From positions 1 through 6,915 of the forward strand of contig JAFOFM010000147.1 in the NCBI GenBank assembly GCA_017387265.1: 6,915 nt of DNA. Direction: 5' to 3'. The first letter of the stretch is position 1. Each line of letters starts with the position of its first letter. Below, piece by piece: positions 1-5,086 of this stretch. Both the position numbers and the translations under genes were made by a program. This stretch comes from Peptococcaceae bacterium (GTDB lineage Bacteria > Bacillota > Peptococcia > Peptococcales > Peptococcaceae). Below the pieces are notes generated by a model. The model ran no database searches and was not told the DNA's origin. It was given only the letters and a program-made list of their open reading frames with translations.

Positions 1-36
1 ATTCATATTTATTTTTGATTCTGAATTTTTAAATGA

Positions 37-1146
37 TTACCCTCTTAATGGCAGCAGCAGATACAAGAAACTTTCGTCATTCAGCGGACGGAATACTGCA
101 GGGCTCAATGGACCTCCCAGTTTTACATCCAAATCATCAAAATCCATATTTTTGAATGCATCTGTCAAATATTTTGCATTAAACAAAATAGACAGTTCTC
201 CACCTTCTGTATAAACAGGGATATTTTCATTTACCATACCGTATTCGGATTTGGATACGATATTCAAATTGCCATCAGATAAGTTGAAACGCAATACGCT
301 GGAACCATCGCGTTCCGGTACAAACAGACTGGCACGATCAATGGATTCCTGTAAATGTTTTTTCTTCGCTTTCATCATAATTGCATATTCAGCAGGAATT
401 ACCTGACGATAATTTGGGAATACGCCATCTACCAAGCGAGATAATAAACGTACATCTTTGCATTCGAACGATACCTGTCTGTCATTGCAGCGAATGGTCA
501 GTACATCTTCATTGTCATCTTTCAGAATACGACTGATCTCGTTTAAAGATTTAACAGGTACAATCATTTTAAAGTTTTCTGCTGTTAAGTTATCTACTTT
601 GCAAGTTTTTACCGCCAGACGATGACTGTCGGTACTTACCATAGTCAGATTGTTGGATTCTACTTCCATCAATGCACCGGTAAAGATTGGGCGCGGATCT
701 CCGATATTGGCACAGAAGCCTGTCTGTTTTACCAGAGATTTAAATACAGCAGGGTTGATGGTAAAGATTTTTCCATCTTCCAAAGAAGCAATGCCAGGGA
801 ATTCTTCCCCTCTCCAGCATTTGATATTGGTTTCTGCCTGATCATATTCAATTTTTAAGGTAACGGTTTCATCGTCATAGGTGAACATTAAATTGGTATT
901 TGGCAGACGACGTACAATTTCTGCAAAAAAGTGTGCAGGTACGACTACATGACCTTCTTCTAATACTTGTACCGGTTCGGTACAGGTAATACCAATTTCC
1001 AAGTCTGTTGCTGCGAAAGTCAAACGATTGTTTTCTGTTTTTAAATAAATCCCTGTCAGTACAGGAATCGCCCCTTTATTGGAAATGGCTTTCTGTACAG
1101 TATTGATACCGGACAGCATATTTTCTTTGGTAGATGTAAATTTCAT
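37..1146 (-). CDS. dnaN: DNA polymerase III subunit beta (sliding clamp)
   Basis: This gene encodes the ring-shaped beta clamp that tethers the replicative polymerase and many repair proteins to DNA; it acts as a homodimer on the nucleoid. The 369-residue product has the usual family length and should form three repeated clamp domains, roughly residues 1-120, 128-250 and 252-369. Recognisable signatures are the N-terminal block with IPVLTGIYL (27-35) and ATDLEIG (46-52), TDSHRLA (172-178), the domain 2-3 junction LVDGVFPNYRQVIP (238-251), and the C-terminal LLLPLRG, where the last residues help form the pocket for clamp-binding peptides. The ATG start has a GGAG-type ribosome site (complement of 1160-1164) at a rather long spacing of 13 bases. 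It lies downstream of dnaA on the same strand, but a terminator and a DnaA-box spacer lie between them, so it probably has its own promoter. I could not place that promoter with confidence. Confidence 0.98.
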   Translation of the reverse strand: MKFTSTKENMLSGINTVQKAISNKGAIPVLTGIYLKTENNRLTFAATDLEIGITCTEPVQVLEEGHVVVPAHFFAEIVRRLPNTNLMFTYDDETVTLKIEYDQAETNIKCWRGEEFPGIASLEDGKIFTINPAVFKSLVKQTGFCANIGDPRPIFTGALMEVESNNLTMVSTDSHRLAVKTCKVDNLTAENFKMIVPVKSLNEISRILKDDNEDVLTIRCNDRQVSFECKDVRLLSRLVDGVFPNYRQVIPAEYAIMMKAKKKHLQESIDRASLFVPERDGSSVLRFNLSDGNLNIVSKSEYGMVNENIPVYTEGGELSILFNAKYLTDAFKNMDFDDLDVKLGGPLSPAVFRPLNDESFLYLLLPLRG

Positions 1147-1164
1147 AATCGTTTACGCGCTCCT

Positions 1165-1193
1165 TTATACATCTTCTTCATGTAATATATTTT
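1165..1193. other. Probable DNA unwinding element of oriC
   Basis: This tract is almost entirely A and T, with only a few C or G bases. It lies immediately beyond the DnaA-trio array on the side away from the DnaA boxes and just ahead of dnaN. In Bacillus subtilis the strand-opening region sits in the same place: after the trio, in the dnaA-dnaN spacer. The assignment rests on composition and position, so its exact limits are uncertain. Confidence 0.55.
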
Positions 1194-1210
1194 AGTAGTA
1201 TTAGTAATAG
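1193..1210 (+). other. DnaA-trio array (origin unwinding motif)
   Basis: The plus strand reads TAGTAGTATTAGTAATAG. Read 3' to 5' starting from the side of the DnaA boxes it gives six consecutive triplets: GAT, AAT, GAT, TAT, GAT, GAT. All have T in the third place and A in the middle, as in the DnaA-trio motif known from B. subtilis, where a DnaA filament grows from double-stranded boxes onto one single strand. A four-base GCGC spacer (1211-1214) separates it from the closest DnaA box (1215-1223, TTTTCCACA on the minus strand). The order box, GC spacer, trio, AT-rich tract and its orientation relative to dnaA and dnaN match the basal unwinding arrangement. The motif is seen directly; the function is inferred. 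Confidence 0.8.
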
Positions 1211-1214
1211 GCGC

Positions 1215-1377
1215 TGTGGAAAAGTTTAAAACTGACGGAAACCCAGTATCCACAAGCGTTTGGTAATGTCGATAACCCTGTGGATACTGAAAAAAATTAT
1301 CCACGTAATCAACAGATATTTTGCACAATTGCATTTATCCACATGTTACTAACAGTTTATCAAAAATATTATCCACA
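1215..1377. other. oriC: oriC DnaA-box cluster in the dnaA-dnaN spacer
   Basis: Nine matches or near matches to the DnaA box TTATCCACA lie here. Perfect copies are at 1335-1343 and 1369-1377 (plus). Copies with one mismatch are at 1246-1254 (plus, GTATCCACA), 1279-1287 (minus, GTATCCACA), 1297-1305 (plus, TTATCCACG), 1215-1223 (minus, TTTTCCACA) and 1267-1275 (minus, TTATCGACA). Weaker ones are at 1306-1314 (plus, TAATCAACA) and 1357-1365 (plus, TTATCAAAA). The cluster lies next to the trio array and probable unwinding zone, so this is the likely opening half of the origin. Together with 1147-1214 and the terminator at 1423-1454 it accounts for most of the gene-free stretch 1147-1486. Confidence 0.88.
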
Positions 1378-1422
1378 TTCAACAGAAAAAATCAATTATT
1401 CTATGGAAACAAAATAGAAACG

Positions 1423-1454
1423 AAAACATCCCGTAAATGATTACGAGATGTTTT
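1423..1454 (-). terminator. Rho-independent terminator of dnaA
   Basis: On the minus strand, 32 bases after the dnaA stop codon, 14-base arms AAAACATCTCGTAA and TTACGGGATGTTTT flank a four-base loop. In minus-strand RNA the only imperfection is one U-G wobble, whereas in plus-strand RNA the same site would be a C-A mismatch. The hairpin is therefore tuned to dnaA transcripts. The 3' arm ends in UUUU and is followed by further U-rich sequence. It lies between dnaA and the DnaA boxes upstream of dnaN, so most dnaA transcripts should stop before the origin. Confidence 0.8.
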
Positions 1455-1486
1455 ATAATCTTGCTATGATTTAATTAGGGATTCCA

Positions 1487-2956
1487 TTAGGAATTGGCTG
1501 TTAAACTGCTTTTGATTTTGTTTACAGTTACTTGTAAGGTTTGATCAGTACGCAGTTCATCGGCAATTTTTTCACAGGCATGAATCACTGTAGAGTGATC
1601 ACGGCCGCCAAATAATTCACCGATTTTAGGTAAAGACAGATTTGTCATTTCACGACATAGATACATTGCAATCTGGCGTGGATATGCAATCTGTTTGGTG
1701 CGTTTTTTAGAAGTAAAATCTTCAACGCGAATTTTATAATATTCTGCCACTTTCTTTAAAATGAGCTCACCGGTAATAATAACAGGTTCATTTTGAGTAA
1801 TCAGACCCTGTAAACATTCTTTTGTCAGATTCAAGTCAATATTGCGATGACTTAAGTTGGAGAATGCGGACAGACGTACCAGTACCCCTTCTAATTCACG
1901 AATATTAGAATGAATATGCTCTGCAATGTAATCAAATACATCGTCAGGAATCTGCAGATTATCGGCCTGGGCTTTTTTGCGCAGAATGGCGATTCTGGTT
2001 TCATAGTCAGGTGGCTGAATATCGGTGGTCAAGCCCATGCTGAATCGTGTGCGCAGACGTTCTTCCAGTTTAGGAATTTCGTTTGGTAAACGGTCACTGG
2101 AAATAATAATCTGTTTATTGGCATCGTATAATGTATTAAATGTATGGAAGAATTCTTCCTGTGTACTTTCTTTGTTGGACAAGAACTGAATATCGTCGAT
2201 TAACAATACATCTACATTACGATATTTTTCACGGAAATTTTTTGTGGAACCGTCTTTGATGGAATCAATCAGTTCGTTTGTAAATTTTTCAGAAGAAATA
2301 TAGGCAATCTTAGTATCTGGTTTTTTAGATAAAATATGATTGCCAATGGCATGCATCAAATGGGTTTTACCAAGCCCTGCTCCACCGTAGATAAACAGCG
2401 GGTTATAAATTCTGCGATCTCTTTCTTTTACAATATTATCGGCAACACCGATACAGGCAGCGTGTGTCATTAAGTTGCTGTTGCCTACTACAAAAGAGTC
2501 GAATGTATATTTAGAATTTAAGTTAATGGTATTACCAAAAATATCATAAATAATATTAGGGGTATTTTGCTGTGATTCAGACATAGAAGTAATAGGCTGA
2601 GCCATTTGGATATTGGCTGTATCTTCTGTTTGAAAATCTTCTTTTGTGTACCCCTGCTGCTGGAACAGCTGCTCAATTGCTTCTTCCTGTTCTTGCGGTG
2701 TTACGAATTTGATTTTGACCGGATGATTTAAAACAGATTCCAGACAGTTTTTTATCAGATTAAAGTGCTGGTTTTCTAACATATGTTTTTCAAAATCATT
2801 GCGTACTTTAATAATGATATGTTCACCGGAATATAAAATTAGGGAAGCGTGTTTGATCCATGTATCGAAAATTGGTTTGGATACAGAAGATTCTAATAAT
2901 ACTAAAGTATTGTCCCAAATTTTTTCGTTCATATTATTGTTGGCTGTATCAATCAT
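1487..2956 (-). CDS. dnaA: Chromosomal replication initiator protein DnaA
   Basis: This gene encodes the AAA+ initiator that binds DnaA boxes, opens oriC and recruits the helicase loader. I chose the ATG at 2956, giving 489 residues. It has a GGGGG ribosome-binding stretch (complement of 2964-2968) seven bases upstream. The open frame runs 36 codons further to 3064, but that extra segment is a hydrophobic stretch unlike DnaA. Domain I (about 9-85) contains the IWDNTL and FDTWI blocks. Domain II is a variable Gln/Glu-rich linker (about 86-147). Domain III holds YTFDSFVVG (150-158), Walker A GGAGLGKTH (191-199), Walker B LLIDDIQF (251-258), sensor I around ISSDR (285-289), the arginine-finger block LEERLRTRF (297-305) and sensor II NIRELEG (351-357). 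Domain IV carries the DNA-binding signature GGRDHSTVIHA (450-460). DnaA boxes on both sides suggest autoregulation. Confidence 0.98.
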   Translation of the reverse strand: MIDTANNNMNEKIWDNTLVLLESSVSKPIFDTWIKHASLILYSGEHIIIKVRNDFEKHMLENQHFNLIKNCLESVLNHPVKIKFVTPQEQEEAIEQLFQQQGYTKEDFQTEDTANIQMAQPITSMSESQQNTPNIIYDIFGNTINLNSKYTFDSFVVGNSNLMTHAACIGVADNIVKERDRRIYNPLFIYGGAGLGKTHLMHAIGNHILSKKPDTKIAYISSEKFTNELIDSIKDGSTKNFREKYRNVDVLLIDDIQFLSNKESTQEEFFHTFNTLYDANKQIIISSDRLPNEIPKLEERLRTRFSMGLTTDIQPPDYETRIAILRKKAQADNLQIPDDVFDYIAEHIHSNIRELEGVLVRLSAFSNLSHRNIDLNLTKECLQGLITQNEPVIITGELILKKVAEYYKIRVEDFTSKKRTKQIAYPRQIAMYLCREMTNLSLPKIGELFGGRDHSTVIHACEKIADELRTDQTLQVTVNKIKSSLTANS

Positions 2957-2963
2957 ATAAAAA

Positions 2964-2968
2964 CCCCC
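2964..2968 (-). promoter_or_regulatory. Ribosome binding site deciding the dnaA start
   Basis: Minus-strand GGGGG lies seven bases before the ATG at 2956 and can pair with the CCUCC of 16S rRNA through one G-U wobble. Neither the ATG at 3064 nor the one at 2932 has a comparable site, so this supports the 489-residue DnaA. Confidence 0.6.
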
Positions 2969-3079
2969 GGATAGTGCTATAAAAAGTAGAAAGTAGTTGA
3001 AAACGTATATTAAAAAATATAAAATTTCAAATAAATTAAGAGAAAATAAAAATAGAAGTATCAATAGAAAATTGATGGG

Positions 3080-3236
3080 TTATCAACAGGTTATCCACAA
3101 AAGTGTTGATAAATAAATAGTTTATCCACACTTTTTAAAGAGTGTATTCTAAATAATATCAGATAAAAGGCGAATTATCAACAAAAAGTTACGAAAATAC
3201 ATAAAAATTATCCACAGGTTTATAAATGGTTGATAA
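3080..3236. other. oriC: oriC DnaA-box cluster in the dnaA-rpmH spacer
   Basis: Seven boxes lie here: TTATCAACA at 3080-3088 (plus), TTATCCACA at 3091-3099 (plus), TTATCAACA at 3104-3112 (minus), TTATCCACA at 3122-3130 (plus) and TTATCAACA at 3175-3183 (plus), then TTATCCACA at 3208-3216 (plus) and TTATCAACC at 3228-3236 (minus). The first two start 11 bases apart, about one helical turn. The cluster sits upstream of dnaA, as the upstream half of a bipartite origin does, and is also placed to act on dnaA transcription. Surrounding bases are very A/T rich, but I saw no trio array as clean as the one at 1193-1210. With the rpmH promoter and leader this accounts for the gene-free stretch 2957-3390. 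No dnaA promoter could be placed confidently. Confidence 0.88.
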
Positions 3237-3282
3237 ATATAAAAATTATGAAAAAAATTAAAGGAAAATATGAATACAGGTC

Positions 3283-3311
3283 TTGACCGCGCAATTTAGA
3301 TATTATATAAT
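3283..3311 (+). promoter_or_regulatory. Sigma-A-type promoter for rpmH
   Basis: A -35 box TTGACC (3283-3288) and a perfect -10 box TATAAT (3306-3311) are separated by exactly 17 bases. Transcription should start near 3318, giving a leader of about 73 bases before rpmH. The leader holds a small inverted repeat, CAATC (3332-3336) and GATTG (3340-3344), probably too weak to matter alone. The nearest DnaA box ends 46 bases upstream of the -35 box. This is the clearest promoter in the window and probably drives the plus-strand ribosomal and membrane genes. Confidence 0.85.
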
Positions 3312-3390
3312 AACTAATCGTAAATGCAGTTCAATCGTAGATTGCAATAGATATGTTTATTTGTATATTCGAAAAGGGAGGTGTTGAACG

Positions 3391-3525
3391 GTGAAAAGAA
3401 CCTATCAACCAAAAAATAAAAAACACAAAAGAGTGCATGGTTTCAGAAAAAGAATGTTAAGCGCAAACGGTAGAAATGTACTGAAAAGAAGAAGAGCAAA
3501 AGGGAGAAAAAAATTAAGCGCTTAA
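3391..3525 (+). CDS. rpmH: 50S ribosomal protein L34
   Basis: This is a 44-residue, very basic protein beginning [18 protein letters not shown] and ending GRKKLSA. It has the standard length and the L34 pattern: KRTYQP at the N-terminus, the HGFRKRM block (17-23), and the [14 protein letters not shown] tail. L34 is a small late-assembling component of the 50S subunit that contacts 23S rRNA. The start is GTG, preceded by a strong GGGAGGTG ribosome site (3376-3383) with seven bases of spacing. Its place between oriC and rnpA is the classic conserved arrangement. A hairpin terminator follows at once, so L34 can be made in excess over the genes downstream. Confidence 0.97.
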   Translation: MKRTYQPKNKKHKRVHGFRKRMLSANGRNVLKRRRAKGRKKLSA

Positions 3526-3548
3526 TTTTTTCAATATAGCTCTTAACG

Positions 3549-3570
3549 AAAAGGCCCTAGTGGCCTTTTT
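3549..3570 (+). terminator. Hairpin terminator or attenuator between rpmH and rnpA
   Basis: The arms AAAAGGCC (3549-3556) and GGCCTTTT (3562-3569) flank the loop CTAGT, with a T run inside and just after the second arm. The stem is short with four G-C pairs, so it probably stops only part of the transcription. No convincing promoter is seen between it and rnpA, which suggests that read-through sets rnpA expression below that of rpmH. Confidence 0.75.
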
Positions 3571-3603
3571 ATATTATATCGGCATTTTTTAGGAGGGATT
3601 CTG

Positions 3604-3945
3604 ATGTTAAAAAAGGAATACAGACTACGAAAAAATGCGGACTTTAGAAAAGTATATCGTAGTGCCAAATCGGTATCTACAAAGTATCTGGTGCTTTATC
3701 CTAAAATGAGAAAAGGGGAAAGTATCAGAATAGGATTTTCTATTTCTAAAAAAGTAGGAAAAGCCAATGTGCGTAATCTTTATAAGCGCAGATTGCGGGA
3801 GATTGTCAGAAAAAATATGCATCACATCAAACCGGGATGTGATTTGATTATTTTGACCCGCGTACCTGTAACAGAACTTGGTTATCAGGAATTGGAGAAA
3901 AACGTTAAATACTTACTCAGGAAAAGTGGTGTCTGGATTGACTGA
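3604..3945 (+). CDS. rnpA: Ribonuclease P protein component
   Basis: This gene encodes the protein subunit of RNase P, which joins the catalytic RNA (RnpB) to trim the 5' leader from precursor tRNAs. The 113-residue basic product has the normal family length. It starts with the typical [16 protein letters not shown] segment (3-18). The central RNR signature lies at about 49-69, with K50, G52, R58, N59, K61, R62 and R64 visible, and forms the helix and left-handed crossover that bind the RNA. DLIILTR (80-86) matches the later strand. The ATG has an AGGAGGG ribosome site seven bases upstream (3591-3597). Its 3' end overlaps yidD, which indicates translational coupling. Confidence 0.97.
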   Translation: MLKKEYRLRKNADFRKVYRSAKSVSTKYLVLYPKMRKGESIRIGFSISKKVGKANVRNLYKRRLREIVRKNMHHIKPGCDLIILTRVPVTELGYQELEKNVKYLLRKSGVWID

Positions 3946-4177
3946 TTTTTCTATCAAAGACTGTCCGAAAAAGATACTGCTTGGATTAATCGGATTTTAC
4001 AGAAAATATTTGTCTGCTTTAAAAATGCAGCCTACCTGTCGTTTTTATCCTACCTGTTCCCAATATGCTTATGAAGCAATTAGCAAATATGGTGTCATAA
4101 AAGGAGGATGGATGGCAATCAAACGCATTTGCAAATGTCATCCGTTTCATCCCGGTGGATATGATCCTGTAAAATGA
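3929..4177 (+). CDS. yidD: Membrane protein insertion efficiency factor YidD
   Basis: This small membrane-associated protein family helps YidC-dependent insertion of inner membrane proteins; its exact biochemical role is not settled. The signature is clear: [16 protein letters not shown] forms a probable amphipathic helix near the N-terminus (14-29), followed by [15 protein letters not shown] (37-51), [19 protein letters not shown] (59-77) and YDPV. Cysteines are at 12, 37, 43, 68 and 70. I chose the GTG at 3929 (82 residues) because AGGA at 3919-3922 lies six bases upstream. The adjacent GTG at 3926 has only three bases of spacing, and the ATG at 3878 would add sequence lying wholly within rnpA and unlike YidD. 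The gene overlaps rnpA by 17 bases and is followed 19 bases later by yidC, its functional partner. Confidence 0.95.
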   Translation: MSGLTDFSIKDCPKKILLGLIGFYRKYLSALKMQPTCRFYPTCSQYAYEAISKYGVIKGGWMAIKRICKCHPFHPGGYDPVK

Positions 4178-4196
4178 TTTAGGAGGACAATCGAAT

Positions 4197-5048
4197 ATGA
4201 ACGAGAGTTATGGATGGGGCTTTTTACAGCCTGTCGCTGATTTGATCATCAAAGTCATGGATGGTCTGTATCAGGTAACAGCAGCTATTGGATTTCCAAG
4301 TTATGCGCTGGCAATCATTTTAATTTCTATTCTGTTGAAATTAGTTCTGTATCCTTTAATGCAGAAACAGATGAAATCTACAATGAATATGCAGGAAGTA
4401 CAGCCAAAACTGGAATATGTACAGAAAAAATATAAAAATAATCCGGAAAAAATGAATGAAGAAGTAATGAAGCTGTACAAGGAATATGATATTAATCCTA
4501 TGGCCGGCTGTTTACCGCTTTTAATTCAGATGCCTATTTTGATTGGTCTGTTTATGGCATTGCGCCAGTACAACTTCGATCCAATTGAACATGCTACATT
4601 TTTCTGGGTGCCAAATTTAGGCCAGGCTGACCCACTGCACATTCTGCCTGTATTGGTAGCATTGACAATGTATGCACAGCAGAAAGTGACTATGTCTGCT
4701 TCCGGCGGTAATGAACAGACTGCACAGATGATGAAAACTATGCTGTATATGATGCCTGCAATGATGTTATTCGTATGCTGGAGCATGCCTGCAGGTTTGT
4801 GCTTATACTGGGCATTTTTCAGTGTATTAAGTATTATTCAGCAGTATTTCATGAATAAACAGAAGAAAAAAGAAATGGAAGCACGTGCAATTCGTGAAGC
4901 TGAAGAAAAAGAAAAACGTATTGCTGCTAAAAAAGCAAAAATGACAGCAGAAAAAAAAGCTGCTGCAAAACAGAAAACTCAGATTGAACAAGCAGAAGAA
5001 GCTGCTTCTGAGGATGATGACGCAGATATTCGCTGCATTAAAGACTAA
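4197..5048 (+). CDS. yidC: Membrane protein insertase YidC/Oxa1 family
   Basis: This insertase places proteins in the cytoplasmic membrane, alone or with SecYEG. The 283-residue product is of the short Gram-positive type, without the large periplasmic domain of proteobacterial YidC. Hydrophobic segments lie at about 36-54, 103-122, 147-160, 180-196 and 199-217. A cytoplasmic helical hairpin (about 55-100) contains the MQKQMKSTMNMQEVQPKLEY region. LPLLIQMPILIGLF (106-119) is strongly conserved in the family. Position 48 in the first core helix, where the hydrophilic groove usually has an arginine, is lysine in ILLKLVLYPL. The tail (220-283) is a Lys/Glu/Ala-rich probable coiled coil ending in an acidic stretch, and may contact the ribosome. 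No lipoprotein signal peptide with a lipobox cysteine is visible at the N-terminus. AGGAGG at 4181-4186 supports the ATG. Confidence 0.96.
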   Translation: MNESYGWGFLQPVADLIIKVMDGLYQVTAAIGFPSYALAIILISILLKLVLYPLMQKQMKSTMNMQEVQPKLEYVQKKYKNNPEKMNEEVMKLYKEYDINPMAGCLPLLIQMPILIGLFMALRQYNFDPIEHATFFWVPNLGQADPLHILPVLVALTMYAQQKVTMSASGGNEQTAQMMKTMLYMMPAMMLFVCWSMPAGLCLYWAFFSVLSIIQQYFMNKQKKKEMEARAIREAEEKEKRIAAKKAKMTAEKKAAAKQKTQIEQAEEAASEDDDADIRCIKD

Positions 5049-5086
5049 AAAGTAACTTGAAAAGTTTAGTAAGGGGATGAGTTTAA

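Noticed and set aside
1..36. Sequence after the dnaN stop codon
   Set aside because: It is a short AT-rich edge with no hairpin or coding sign that I can support.
622..858. Two overlapping plus-strand open frames opposite dnaN
   Set aside because: They are antisense shadows of a fully conserved dnaN, with no recognisable protein features.
1143..1334. Open frame of 63 codons on the minus strand between dnaA and dnaN
   Set aside because: It is built from DnaA boxes, the trio array and the dnaN leader, has no convincing ribosome site, and overlaps the dnaN start. The region is explained as origin DNA.
3080..3236. Possible plasmid-type iterons or a CRISPR-like repeat set
   Set aside because: The repeated 9-mers match DnaA boxes, occur in both orientations at uneven spacing, and flank dnaA, so a chromosomal origin explains them.
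3318..3390. Possible riboswitch or ribosomal-protein leader upstream of rpmH
   Set aside because: The leader is short and holds only a five-pair stem; no known leader structure is recognisable.
4526..4786. Minus-strand open frame opposite yidC
   Set aside because: It is antisense to the conserved YidC core; its hydrophobic look comes from the complement of codons for membrane helices.
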